From positions 6,382,463 through 6,446,462 of the forward strand of contig NC_135022.1 of NCBI RefSeq assembly GCF_051020955.1: a stretch of 64,000 bases of DNA. Reading direction: 5' to 3'. The notes below the pieces were generated by a model. The model had not been told where the DNA came from. It saw nothing but the letters and a program-made list of their open reading frames with translations, and made no database searches. The translations under genes and the position numbers were made by a program. Below, piece after piece: positions 44,476 through 55,410 of this stretch (the first letter of the stretch is position 1; every line of letters begins with the position of its first letter). This stretch comes from Megalopta genalis (lineage: Eukaryota > Arthropoda > Insecta > Hymenoptera > Halictidae).

Positions 44476-45294
44476 TGTTTCTTATCTGTAAACGATGCAA
44501 TAATAAGAAAAAAAAAAAAAAAAAAATTTCGGAAATTTGTTTGTAAAAAATTCCTGTATTTGTTTATAAAATTGTTTAAACAATTATTTAAACAATTAGT
44601 TGCCCGGTGCAGTTGGCGGCTGGTTACGGGTGGACTGGTGTTGCTGAAACAGAGAAAAAGGCAGAATTAAATTTTTAAGAGGTTTGAATTTGGCGCCCGT
44701 GTTGGTTAGCTGCTCCGTGGATTTCCGAGCGGAGGCTCGAAAGTTGTTTTCGGCCGGCTGGAACTTCCGCTGCCAACCTTGCCAAAATTTTTAGGGTTGG
44801 CAGCCCTGAATCCCTGCACGCCGACGGGAGGCTCTGATTGGCTGGGCTGGACTAGTTCCGGACAGCAGCGCCACCCCACGCTGACGGTGGCGTCTCGAAG
44901 CTCGAGGTGGAAGATGGCGTGGTTTCGATCTGTTGATTAATTTTTAAGAATCCACAGTTTTGCCACTATTGTCACGCACGATATGTCAAAATGAAGGTCT
45001 TGAAAAACAAATCACTTTCACGTAAACAGTTTCTGTCTGGGATCGATATTCCCGGCGGAATCCGCTCCCAAAGCTCGACGTGCCGGAGCACGTGGCGTGG
45101 ATTGCACAGGCTGTTTTTCGCTGAGTTCTTGTTCGATGCACACAATTTATATATCAGCGTGCTCAGCTGATCGTCCACTGCACTCTCCTGACACTGAGAT
45201 AATTTTTACTTCAGAAAATACCACTTTTACAGAACTTTGACGGCGGAGCGTCGTGACAGCACGTCTCTATCCTGCGACACCTAGCGGCGAAGTC
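44476..45294 (-). promoter_or_regulatory. 5' UTR of element B with conserved hairpin and GTTTAAAC cluster
   Basis: From the 5' end, GCCGCTAGGTGTCGCAGG (start region shared with D and E), GACGCCACCGTCAGCGTGG (shared), a hairpin TGCCAACC (44771-44778) with GGTTGGCA (44795-44802), the palindrome cluster ATTGTTTAAACAAT (44571-44596) and a poly(U) tract before ORF1. These are shared with D and E in the same order. R1 elements need an internal promoter or rely on read-through; this module is a candidate for either, or for translation control. Confidence 0.6.
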
Positions 45295-45308
45295 AGTAGA
45301 TAGGGACA
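45295..45308 (-). repeat. R1 28S target motif, junction B/C
   Basis: A perfect AGTAGATAGGGACA between the 3' end of C and the 5' end of B. Confidence 0.9.
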
Positions 45309-45633
45309 GTTAGTGTTGTCGTCTAAACTGTGGTCTCTGAGAGACGGGCCGTACCTAAGTCCTTGGTGGACCATACCGGCCGCTCTTGCGACTTATGCCT
45401 GATGTTCGGGCTCTACCCTCGTTCACTATCGTATCAGGGGAAGACAGCGTGCTACTCCCACTGCCACCTCGAGTCCAACCCAATCCAGGCACTCTTACGG
45501 AGTAGTGTTAAAGTCTTTTATCTCCGCAAGAGGGGCTTCAGCCTGGCCCGAGGGGACGAACCCCGAGGGGTTCGCCCAGCATGCCGTACATCGACGGAGC
45601 TGGACGAGTCCACGCTCCGTATGCAGTTTCGTT

Positions 45634-48600
45634 CTATGTTCGTTTCTTAGTCTTACTCACGGATCGTGCGAATTTCCGGAACTCCTTAAACAGCTGCTCT
45701 GACACCAGGCTGGCTTTGTCGATTGGCCACTGAAATCCTTCTCGAATCGCCGCCTGGCGTAGGTGTTCCCTGTCCTCTACGTAACGCTGACAATCGTAGA
45801 GGACGTGGTTTGGAGTTTCCTCCTCCCCACATTCGCACAACTCGTCGTCGACCAGGGCGAACGTCTTGAGCTTCGCACGGAAGTCTCCGTGTCCGCTCAA
45901 GAACTGCGCTACATCATGGTCGACTCTGATCCAGCTCGCTGAGAGTCGGTCTGATACCTCGCCGAAGTATTGGAAGGTTTCCCTACCCTTCGTCGAGGAC
46001 GACCATCTCTGCTGCCACATCTCTAAAGTCGCCTCCCTCAGCCTTCTGCGAACTTGGGCTTCGGTGACGACTTCGTCAGCCAATTCGGCCTGACTCACTT
46101 GATAGGTTCCATGTTGGAACCCGAGTTTCTTCCTGGCTTTGTACACGCAGCTGAACTCCGCTATCGCCAAGTCCACAGGTATCTCCCCGGCGATCACGGG
46201 GATCGCATCAGTAGAGACTGTCCTGTAGGCTTTGACGCAGCCAAGCAGAACATGCCTCTGCGCCCTGGTGAGCACTTTACTCGTCCCAGAGGTAAGGCGG
46301 TCTGCCCAGCCCGCGGCAGCATACGTGACGATTGGGACAAACAAGCTGCGGTACAAAGTACGCATCGTCCGATATCCCAATCCCCAGTTCGACTTAGCAA
46401 TCCTTGCTAGCGCATTAAACGTTCGCAAGGACTTAGCATTCAAATACTCGACGTGGGAATGGATACCCAGTCCAGAGTCAAAATGCACGCCAAGGTAACG
46501 CACAAAGTCCTTGACGGCAATATTCCGACCTCCTACTTTTATCACAGGTGGCATCTCTCTGTCGAGAGAGCCTTTCAAGAATATCATCTCGGTCTTGGTT
46601 GCAGACAGCGACAATTTCTGCTGGTCGCACCAGCGAGAAATGGTGTCCACAACTAATTGGCCATTGCTTTCTAGACCCTTCCTGCTGTTCGCAAAGATCA
46701 AGACAAGAAGGTCGTCTGCATAGGCGATGGGCTCGCAAGCGAGCCCGGCGTTCGATAAGAGCTGTAGAACCTCGTCGAAGACTAAGTTCCAACAGCTCGG
46801 ACCAAGAATTGATCCCTGTGGGCAGCCCTTAGTGACTTTCTTCCGCACTGCACCGCGATCAGACACCATAGTCACCACGCGGCCGTCGAAGTAGTCGACC
46901 ACCAATCTAAATAGGTTTTTTGGGCAGCCTCGCTTCCTCAACGCGTTGAGTATGCTTGGCCACCAGACATTATCAAAGGCCGCAGCAATGTCGAAGAGCA
47001 GACCCACGACGTACTTTTCCTCTCGACCGGACGCAAGCTCCCTCATCTTTACCACGGCATCAGTCGTGGATCGATGCGGCCTGAATCCGTATTGCCGATC
47101 GGAGGCGTAGTCGGAGTGCAAAAACGAACTAGCTAATCGCGTAGCGACTCCAAGACTTTGCCTACGACCGAAAGCAAGCATATTGGTCTGTAGGACTTTA
47201 TCTCCGTTTCAGGTTTCTCGGGTCCTTTAAGGATGGAAATGATGGACCCGACTTTCCATTCCACGGGAAAGACTCCGTGTGCCAGGCATCCGTTGTAGAG
47301 TCGGAGGAGCTCGCGTGAGATCGTATTAAACGAACGTTTTAGAATCTCCGGCTCGATCCGATCTAGGCCTGGACACTTGCCGCTCTTCAGTCGGTTGACC
47401 GCCGATCTGAGCTCCGAGAGGGTGAAGGGACTGGCGTCCTCACTCTCCGGCTCGATGGCAGCTTCCCTCCTGACTCGCGCATGATCCGGGGAGTCATTCG
47501 CGGGGCTATCGTCCGGAATTAACCCCTCCAGCAGCGCGGAAGCGGTGGAGTCCCAGTCTGTAGTGTAACCCTGGGCAGTGTTAAGATTTATATTTGAGAT
47601 GACCGTGCTGGCTGTCATCTTCTGCCTCGTGATCTTATAAATGAGGCCCCAGGGTTCCTTGTTTCCCTGCTCGGTGACGAATGCACGCCAGCTGTGCGAC
47701 CGAGCAGCTTTGATGGCGGCTTTGTAGGCCTTTCTCTGTTTGAGATACTCGGTCCTCTTGGCCGCCCTCTGCTCCTCTGAACATGCTGCGTTCTGCGAGG
47801 CTCGTCTAAGTTTATAGACTCGCCTCTTCTGCCTCGTCAGGTCGGCCGTCCACCATGGGACGGATTTTGAATGCCACTGCTTGGTTGGCATCGAGGAGTC
47901 GCACGCTTGGACAATCATTCTTTCGATCTCCTGTGCTAGATGTTCGACTTCCCCCTTATTGTTCAATGGATTGGGGGATATACTCCTCTTACTTTCCTGC
48001 AGCGCCTTGTCGAACTCGGGCCATTTTGCGCTTCGGAGTCGGAACCTTGGTAATAATCCGTTCCGGTTGGTGCTGCTGTTGCTACTAATTTCGGCAGCAC
48101 CGTCCTCGGCGCAAAAACTCAAAGTGAACTCTATGACTCGGTGGTCGCTGGTCGTCAGGTCCTCGCGGACCTTCCAACCTCGCACCTTGTCGCAAATGTC
48201 AGGTGTCGATAGTGTGACGTCGATGTAAGACTGTCCACTAGGGCTGGAAAACGTCGGAGCGTTTCCAGCCTCGTTCAAGACAACCAAGCCATGGCTCGCG
48301 ATAAACTCTTCGAGTTTACGGCCTCTCACGTCCGTCTCCGCGCTGCCCCACTGGGCTGATTTTGCGTTAACGTCAGCAGAGATAATGACTCGGTTATGCT
48401 TAAGTGCGGAAAGAGCTCTCTCCAACCGCGCCAGACCTGATTCAACGTCATCGGACCATTGAAAGTACTGGCTGATCAGGAAGAAGCTCCCAAACGAACC
48501 CGAGATGCTGGCACAGGACAAATGCGTGTCGCACAAGTTAGAGACTTTGACCACGGTTAGATCCGGGTTTCTGACCGCTATTGCAGCCATCACCGGTTCG

Positions 48601-48755
48601 CCTGCCGTGATCAGCATCGTTCTCAAGCCTAGCCCGGGCACAGTACCCCGCCAGCTATATGGCTCTTGTGCAAGCAACACATCTACCCCGCTGCATGTTA
48701 TGCTGCATGACCCGTATGACTCTCGAGCGTCGCCGGTCGTTTGTACTATCCATTC
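45634..48755 (-). pseudogene. R1 ORF2 of element C, one frameshift and an N-terminal deletion
   Basis: The endonuclease part (to 48680) has VLLAQEPYSWRG, SADVNAKSAQWG, SYIDVTLSTPD and TSDHRVIEF. The start MDSTNDRRR at about 48752 leads to QHNMQRG and then, through a deletion and frame change of some 20 residues, into DVLLAQEPY. The frame shifts again near 47140-47180, where SVVGKVLE and ATRLASSFLHSDYASDRQYGF lie in different frames. The rest (45634-47181) has LFDIAAAFDNVWW, GCPQGSILGPSCWN, PIAYADDLLVLI and a C-terminal CECGEEETPNHVLYDC. All motifs are otherwise conserved, so the breaks look recent. Confidence 0.85.
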
Positions 48756-48763
48756 AATTCAAA

Positions 48764-50938
48764 TTATTCTTGTCTAACGCGAGACATCTCCAAAACCAGC
48801 GCTTCCTGATAGGAGGCGCAGGCCGGGTCTCGCGACTTGTGTTCAAATGGTCGCCCTCTGTCTTTACAGTTGGAGCAGACCGGAGGCTTGCTCTTCCTGT
48901 TACAGAGGGCATAGCCGTGCCCTTTTTCGGCACAATGTCCGCAGACATCCTCTTTGAATTTGCAGCGCTTCGCGGTGTGCCCGAAGCGCTGGCACTTGTA
49001 GCAACGGGTGACCTGTATGAAGTCCCGCACACGGCAGGAACTCCACCCAAGGTACACCCGGTCCCCTCTCTGCGCCAGCCGCCGACGAATCTGCGGACTG
49101 ACGGCCACTACCCAGTTGGCTGTCTCCGGGGTCTTGCCAGCCATGCGACTGACCCGAACACCCGAAGGCACATCCTTCTGGGACGCCTCAGAGAGGTTTT
49201 GCCTCCAAAGACTGGAGGCAATTTCCTCCTTGCCCATCACTTTCGGAATATCATAAATCAGGACCTCGGGGTCCCGTTTGCTAGGCAAGGAGACGGACAG
49301 TCCCGCACTCGCCAGCTTTTTATTTCCTACGAAGGCTTTTAGGTCCTCCTTGCGATCGGTTTCGACGACGATGCCACCGGAGTGGATGCGTCGAACCGAT
49401 CTGACCCGGATCGCCTCCTTCGCAGGTTTTACGATCGACAGAACAGCTCTCTTAGTAGCATCGCTGCTCTGTCCTTTATCCTTTGGCGGGAAGATACGCA
49501 CCACGTATTGTGTCGGTGGTCTTCTCGCCTCCGGAGTAGCTGTCGGGTTGACCTTAGCCACTTGGGCGTAGGTCAACTGCGCGGCATTGGAGACCGTCAT
49601 CTTTAACTGACTTACATACTCTTTACCTTCATTCTCTAGCCCTTTGACTAGTTTTCCAATCTTCCTTTCTTCACTAGACTTGGAGGTACCTGGCTGCATG
49701 GTGTCTAGCCTAAGTTCTGAAAACGCCTGGATCAAATCCCAAAGGTTGGAAATCTTTAATACTTATTAGCTCTCTGTTTATGACTCTGTGGTTTATTTAA
49801 CTTTAGCTTATTGGATATGGTTTTGTATCCTTTTGTGAAGAGACTTTGAAGAGTACAAAAATTAAGTGTCACACAAACTTTAATTTGCTAAACGGTTCAA
49901 TTTTATGGTACTAAAAGTAAAGGGGACAAGTGACAGTTATCAGTTTGATAGAATACAACTTACAAGGGACAAGTGACAGTTATCAGTTTGATAGAATACA
50001 ACTTATAAGGTGCTTAAAGAACCAACAACAACAGAACCTTTGAACCCTGAACCGAACAATTAAGTTCCAATCCCAGGATCTCGCGTACCGGATGCTGAGG
50101 GCAAACGAGCATCCGTCTTTGGGGTTCCCTTGGACGGCCCAGGTCGCACCGCACTCATTACGGCAGGACGCGCTTTTAGGTCCGCCCTGACCGCGGCGAG
50201 TTGCCCTTCGACGAAGCTGTTTCGTTGAATCAGCTCTTGAACCAACTCGTTGAGTGCTTAGACTTCTGCTAATATCTTCGACCCGGACTCCTTGTTGACT
50301 TTCGACGCGGGTCGAAAGCAAAAGGTCCGTATCTCCGATACTCGCCTGAAGGCTTCGTCTCTCACGAGATCGAGAGGCCGTACCTTATGCCCGGAAACCG
50401 TCCCCTTCGATTTCCTGGCCTGGTTTGCTGCGGCCTTGCCAGTAGGTGCGACTGGCTTGGCACGCTTCGACTTTTTGGTGACGGTTTTCCAACCGCCACC
50501 TTCGGGGTCTTCAACACGCACGGGTGCCGGCTGCACCTTCACGAGCGTGTCTTTGACTAATTCGATTTTCTTGGGTTTCTCCTTCCCAGCCTTGCGGCTG
50601 GGGGAGTCCCCCGACTTGGGCGATGTCCCCACGTTACCGGTGTCCGGCGCGCCTTCTTCCGTGGCCTCAGTTTTCACCGAGACCGCTCGCGTGGGTGTCA
50701 CGCATCTCTCTAAGGTCACGCGGGGATTGGCGATGTTTATCACCTTCCCGGACCTTGTCTTTTTCGCAGACGCGGGAGGACTGACAGCTGCTGTTGCAGT
50801 CTCCGCGTCTGTGGCGACGGCTTCACTCCGAGTAGGAGCTGGACCTGCCGACTTAGGTCGTTCGATTTTTAAGTTTTTAGATCCCATAGTTTGATCTTTG
50901 CTTTTATCCGGTACGCTCCCCGGCCACCACCGACCCAC
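48764..50938 (-). pseudogene. R1 ORF1 of element C, interrupted
   Basis: The upstream frame 50938-50258 (MGSKNLKIERPKSAGPAPTR start, Lys/Pro/Ala-rich) stops at a TAA near 50258 and continues in the same frame as 50245-50060. A stretch of about 300 bp (49740-50060) with a 43 bp tandem duplication follows, then the frame 49735-48764 with RIFPPKDKGQS, RVRSVRRIHSGGIVVET, DPEVLIYDIPKVMG and zinc knuckles CYKCQRFGHTAKRC, CGHCAEKGHGYALC and CSNCKDRG. The C-terminal half is intact. The last codons (MSRVRQE) precede ORF2 without overlap. Confidence 0.75.
49921..50006. repeat. 43 bp tandem duplication in element C
   Basis: Two units, 49921-49963 and 49964-50006, differ at one base. Confidence 0.9.
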
Positions 50939-51439
50939 ACATTTTGGAACCCGCCATCAGGCTGGGTTAGGGCTACGCACCGGACATAGTCTGCTGACTG
51001 GGCCGATTACTCAACCCAGCCCGCGTCCTCACCCGTCAGAACCCACTCGCCGAAGCGTATGGTCGTTCCAAGCCGATTGACTGGACCAGGGCTGCTTTTC
51101 TCGTCCAGCCTCCCATCTAGCCGAAGCAGAGGCCAAAGGTACGTGTTGGGGACGTCTCACCCGCAGGAGAGGGCCCCCTCAGAACCCAGGATCCTCTTTT
51201 CCGACGACAAGGGTCGCCACGCACGGCAAACACGTGGGAGACAGCAGTCGGAGAGGTTGCCTCTTCCTCTCCACCACACTTCGTTCAGTTCGCTGCGTAT
51301 TTAAGAACACGAGCTATCCAGCGGTACCTTTTTCGTGGAGGCTCAAGTGTGGCTAGGGCACGTTTGCCCCTTGCGGCCTGGGTTGCCCAGGGGATTGATT
51401 GCATCCCATGTATTCCTGAGCTCAGCGGAGTGTTGTCTA

Positions 51440-51573
51440 GTGGCGTGTTCCGCCGACGAAAAACGGTCTGAAAAACCGTTTAACGTGAACTGGGGAACTG
51501 ATGCCACGAATGACAACAATTCCCCAGTCGGAAGTCATACAGCACATACAGTGCTGTACAAAGAACACGCCAC
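51440..51573 (-). promoter_or_regulatory. Cloverleaf-like structure in the 5' UTR of element C
   Basis: An outer stem GTGGCGTGTTC (51440-51450) with GAACACGCCAC (51563-51573) closes three hairpins: AAACGGT (51461-51467) with ACCGTTT (51475-51481), ACTGGGGAA (51489-51497) with TTCCCCAGT (51520-51528), and TACAGCAC (51538-51545) with GTGCTGTA (51551-51558). All four stems are perfect. The function is unknown; a ribozyme, IRES-like or protein-binding element is possible. Confidence 0.75.
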
Positions 51574-51750
51574 AGCCCGTATGCTAAATCAGGGCCTCGC
51601 CATTATGCGAAGTACTACATGTACGACGCACTGACGGTCTCTAATGCCTTCATCGCCGATACACCCATCGACTCGGCCGATCAACCCTCCTACGCGAGGG
51701 CTAGTTCGGGGGTTATCTCCCGCCCTGGGTGGCCACAGACCGCCACCGCC

Positions 51751-51764
51751 AGTAGATAGGGACA
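51751..51764 (-). repeat. R1 28S target motif, junction C/D
   Basis: A perfect AGTAGATAGGGACA between the 3' end of D and the 5' end of C. Confidence 0.9.
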
Positions 51765-52197
51765 GTAGAATGTCTACATTTGAGCTAATGAGGCGTTAGC
51801 CGGCTCTGCCATACCGAAGCCGCAAAGTGCGGCTTATACTGGCGGTGTTAAAGTAGCGAAACCAGTACGAGGGGAACCTGCTGTGAAAAACCCTTCCATC
51901 ACCTTTGGTGGGGATCATCAGGAAGGAGGACTGTCCTTTTCAGGAGACAACCCACTTAGCCACTGCTCCACTGTGCAAGCCTCACTTGGAGGTGAGTGGA
52001 GCAGTGTTTACAGCGGGGGCCACGTGGAGGCGGGGTTGTCAGCATATGCACGGGCATACGCTCAGTCCCTTGCAGGCTCATGCGTTGGGTGCAATGCATG
52101 AGTGTTTTAGTGGACGGTTCGGCCCATCTCACCTTTCGGTGGGATGCCTGCGCTGCCGTGTACCGACCAGTGCAAGCCATGCGAGCCGACTGCCCGC

Positions 52198-55100
52198 CTA
52201 CTCGCGCGCTTTCATTGCTTCTTTGGCGAACTTTAGCAAGGAATTGATTATTGGCGGCTCGGTAAGCCTCCTAAGGTCACACGGCCACGGGAGGTGATGT
52301 TTGGTGGCGTGGGTGTGTAGTATTGTGCGGTGTATGTCATGGAGTGAGCATTCGAAGATGACGTGCGTTACCGTGTCGGTCTCTCCGCATCTGCAGGCGT
52401 CAGACTCGGCTATGTTCAGCGCCATTAATTTGGCATTGAACTTGCCGTGCCCCGACAGCAGCTGCGAGCTGTAGAAATCCGGCTCCAGCTTCGCACCCAT
52501 CCTCGCTCTGACATCTGGGAAGAATTGATGGGTGATTCTTCCCTTGGAGGAAGAGTCCCATCTTTCTTGCCAGATGTCAAGAGTGTGGTTTTTGATGTTC
52601 TGTGTGATTTGTGTTATTGTGTCGTTATTACCAGAGGGTTGTGTTTGTGTGCCTGAAGAGAAGATTGTATCTCCGATTTTAGCCTCTTCACCCTTCCTGA
52701 GGCGGTATATTGCCATTCTTTCTTGAAGGACGAGATCTATAGGTTTGGCAGCGGCTAGTACCATCAGGGCCTCGTTGGATATTGTACGGTACGCCCTGGT
52801 GACTCTAAGGAGGGCATTTCTTTGCGCACTTTGTAGCCTCCGCAAGTGGTGGACATTGGTTTTGTCCGCCCAGCCTGCGGCAGCGTACGTTATAATAGGC
52901 ACAAAGACGCCTCGATAGAGCCTGAGGGTGGTACCGTAGTTTAGTCCCCAATATGATTTACAGACCCTCGCGAGGCCCTGAAATACGGCCTTGCTTTTCT
53001 TGCATACTTCTAGGATGTGTTGCGTAACATTGAACCTGGGTCCAAAGTTAATTCCCAGGTACTTGACGACCTTTTTCATCTTTATGGATGAGTTCCCGAT
53101 TTTTATGGTGGGTGGACGTCTGATGTCCAGAATACCCTTTAGCAGTATCATCTCTGTTTTAGGTTCTGAGATCTGGAGCTTATGCTTCTGGCACCAGTCG
53201 GCGACAAGTTTTGCTGCAGTGTTGCCTCTGACCTCAAGCTCCTTCCTGGAGTCTCCAGGGATTAGGATTATGAGGTCATCGGCATATGCAACACACTTGA
53301 GACCTTTCAGTGTAATTTTGTTTAGAAGGTCGTCAAATACCAGGTTCCAGAACTTTGGACCCAGTACAGAACCCTGTGGGCAACCTTTTGTCACATCCTT
53401 TCTAACTGAATAACTATTGTTTTGGATCTGTACAGTTCTCTCCGAGAGGTAGCTCTGGATGAGTCTGTACAGATTTGCCGGGCAATCTCGTCGCTTCAGG
53501 CCATCCAGGATAGAAGGCCACCATACGTTGTCGAATGCGCCAGCTATATCAAATAGTATACCTATCACATATCTCTCTTGGCTTTGTGCTGTTATAGATC
53601 TGACTTTAACAATAGCTTCCTCCGTGGATCTGGCAGGTCGGAAGCCATATTGTTGGTCAGCCGTTCGCGCGTGTGTTTCTAGGAGAGGTTCTAATTTAGA
53701 GGCTATTAGCTTTTCCAAGATTTTACTTAGCACCGGAAGGAGGCAGATGGGTCTATAAGATTTCGGATTCGCAGGGTCTTTGTTCTCGTTTTTTAGGAGA
53801 ATCTTAATGACGCCCTCCTTCCATCTTTTCGGGAAGGTAGCCGTAGAGAGACATGTGTTGTATAACTGTGTTATCTGCGCGTGTAGCAGGGGCCATGCCC
53901 TCTTGACTACTTCGGGTTCCATTACGTCAGCGCCTGGGGCCTTCTTTCCTTTAGGCTTACGAATGGCAATCTCCACCTCAGTTGTGGTGAAGGAGGCAGA
54001 GTCGCGTGTGTTGGGGGGTGTTTGTGTGCTATTGTGTAGTCGCCTGTGCCATTGCGTTTCAGTGCTCCTATCATCATCCGGTATAAGGCTGTGAAGGAGT
54101 AACTCAGCAGTGTCGTGCCACGTGGTTGTGGGCGTGTTGTTTTGTACAATGTTGTTGCATGCTTTTGCAGTGTTGATCTTCCTGGTTTGTAGTTTGTAGA
54201 CTATGCCCCAGGGATCTTTGTTCCCCTCAGTTGTCACAAGTGAGCGCCAGCTGAGGAGTTTTGCTTTTCTGATGTGTGCATTGTATTTGTTTCTGATTTG
54301 TTTGTATTGTTTCATTGTTTGTTCTTGCTGTGCAGTGTTTCTGTTTTGCTGAGTTAACCTTCTAAGCCTTCGGACTTCCTTCTTCAATCTGTCCAAGTCC
54401 TTATTCCACCAAGGGACAGACCTGGGGAAACAGGTCTTCCTTGGGATTGCAGCATTGCTGGCGTGAATGATCACATCCTCGAGCGCAACTGCAAGTCCGT
54501 TTGCGTCTGTGTGGTTGGTAGAGGGTGCATTGAGAACCTGCAAGGACTTGGTTCTGAGGGTTCTCTCAAACTTCTTCCAGTTCGCTCTTTTCAGATTGAA
54601 CCGGTTGGAGGAGAGTTTTGGGCTATCCGCGGATGTGCGTTGGATGCTAAATGTGATTAGGTTGTGGTCACTTGCAGTTTCTCTATCGTGTATCCACCAT
54701 CGATCTATCCTGTTCGCTATTGGGCCTGCGACCAGAGATACATCGATGTTGGATTTGCCTCTTGTGTTATCGAAAGTATACGTGTTGGAGGGTTTGTTAA
54801 CAACTAAGAGGTTATGCTGCGAGATTAGATCCTCGACAGCTTCACCTCTGTTGTCTGTGTCCGTGTTGTGCCAAAGGGTGGACTTGGCATTTACGTCTGC
54901 GAGGACTATGATATTCTTTCCCCGGAGGTTGGACAGGATTGAATCAAGGTGGTCTATGTACTTGGTGATTGGATCTGACCACTGAAAGTAGGCGTTCACG
55001 ACATAGAAGCAGAGGTCACCCGTGCTTATCTCAGCGCAGGAGAAGTGCGTGTTGCACAGGTGCTCCAGCTTCAATGTCGTGAGCGCCGGGTTGCAAATAA

Positions 55101-55410
55101 CTAGGGCGCTTTTGATAGTGTTTTTCGAGGCGTTGTCTGAGAAGTGTTTGCTGTCTGTGATTGTTTGTGTCGTGATTCCAAGGATGTTAGTGTATTTTGT
55201 GTTCGGGTGAATGTATGGCTCTTGGATTGCTAAGACGTCAAGCCCCTTTCTCGAGGCTATTAGTCTTAGCTCGTCCATTGCCGTTCTACAGTTATTTGTG
55301 TTTATTTGCGCGATCTTTATAGTGGAGATACGATCTCTCCTGTGTGACATTGTGTTTCTCCCGGTGGTTCCCGCGTTTACAAAAGGTGAAGGCTTACTTA
55401 CCATAATCAA
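52198..55410 (-). CDS. R1 ORF2 of element D: endonuclease-reverse transcriptase, intact
   Basis: An uninterrupted frame of about 1070 codons, the full R1 ORF2 size. The first ATG is at 55404, inside the end of ORF1 (stop at 55394-55396), so the two genes overlap by about 11 nt. The N-terminal AP endonuclease shows IAQINTNNCR, AIQEPYIH (Glu64), LADVNAKSTLWH, SNIDVSLVAG and ASDHNLITF. The reverse transcriptase follows with KKAPGADVMEPE, YRPICLLPVLSKILEKL, QQYGFRPARSTEEA, LFDIAGAFDNVWW, GCPQGSVLGPKFWN and CVAYADDLIILI. A C-terminal CRCGETDTVTHVIFEC is the Cys-His motif of the clade. The protein should cut the 28S-type target and copy the element RNA into it. No inactivating change is visible. 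Confidence 0.93.
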   Translation of the reverse strand: MIMVSKPSPFVNAGTTGRNTMSHRRDRISTIKIAQINTNNCRTAMDELRLIASRKGLDVLAIQEPYIHPNTKYTNILGITTQTITDSKHFSDNASKNTIKSALVICNPALTTLKLEHLCNTHFSCAEISTGDLCFYVVNAYFQWSDPITKYIDHLDSILSNLRGKNIIVLADVNAKSTLWHNTDTDNRGEAVEDLISQHNLLVVNKPSNTYTFDNTRGKSNIDVSLVAGPIANRIDRWWIHDRETASDHNLITFSIQRTSADSPKLSSNRFNLKRANWKKFERTLRTKSLQVLNAPSTNHTDANGLAVALEDVIIHASNAAIPRKTCFPRSVPWWNKDLDRLKKEVRRLRRLTQQNRNTAQQEQTMKQYKQIRNKYNAHIRKAKLLSWRSLVTTEGNKDPWGIVYKLQTRKINTAKACNNIVQNNTPTTTWHDTAELLLHSLIPDDDRSTETQWHRRLHNSTQTPPNTRDSASFTTTEVEIAIRKPKGKKAPGADVMEPEVVKRAWPLLHAQITQLYNTCLSTATFPKRWKEGVIKILLKNENKDPANPKSYRPICLLPVLSKILEKLIASKLEPLLETHARTADQQYGFRPARSTEEAIVKVRSITAQSQERYVIGILFDIAGAFDNVWWPSILDGLKRRDCPANLYRLIQSYLSERTVQIQNNSYSVRKDVTKGCPQGSVLGPKFWNLVFDDLLNKITLKGLKCVAYADDLIILIPGDSRKELEVRGNTAAKLVADWCQKHKLQISEPKTEMILLKGILDIRRPPTIKIGNSSIKMKKVVKYLGINFGPRFNVTQHILEVCKKSKAVFQGLARVCKSYWGLNYGTTLRLYRGVFVPIITYAAAGWADKTNVHHLRRLQSAQRNALLRVTRAYRTISNEALMVLAAAKPIDLVLQERMAIYRLRKGEEAKIGDTIFSSGTQTQPSGNNDTITQITQNIKNHTLDIWQERWDSSSKGRITHQFFPDVRARMGAKLEPDFYSSQLLSGHGKFNAKLMALNIAESDACRCGETDTVTHVIFECSLHDIHRTILHTHATKHHLPWPCDLRRLTEPPIINSLLKFAKEAMKARE

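Larger units (their letters stand above)
39285..45294 (-). mobile_element. R1 element B (family 2, chimeric), full length
   Basis: This 6.0 kb element lies between target motifs at 45295-45308 (5') and 39271-39284 (3'). It has a 5' UTR, a broken ORF1 start, an intact ORF1 C-terminal part and an intact ORF2. The 3' UTR (39285-39839) matches element F. Upstream of about 43575 ORF1 resembles family 1 (E); downstream it has a very different composition, so a recombinant origin is inferred. Confidence 0.9.
45309..51750 (-). mobile_element. R1 element C (family 3), about 6.4 kb, degenerate
   Basis: Lies between target motifs at 51751-51764 and 45295-45308. It has its own ORF1 and ORF2, each broken, and a 5' UTR unrelated to those of B, D and E that includes a cloverleaf-like fold. 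The 3' UTR is 45309-45633. Confidence 0.85.
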
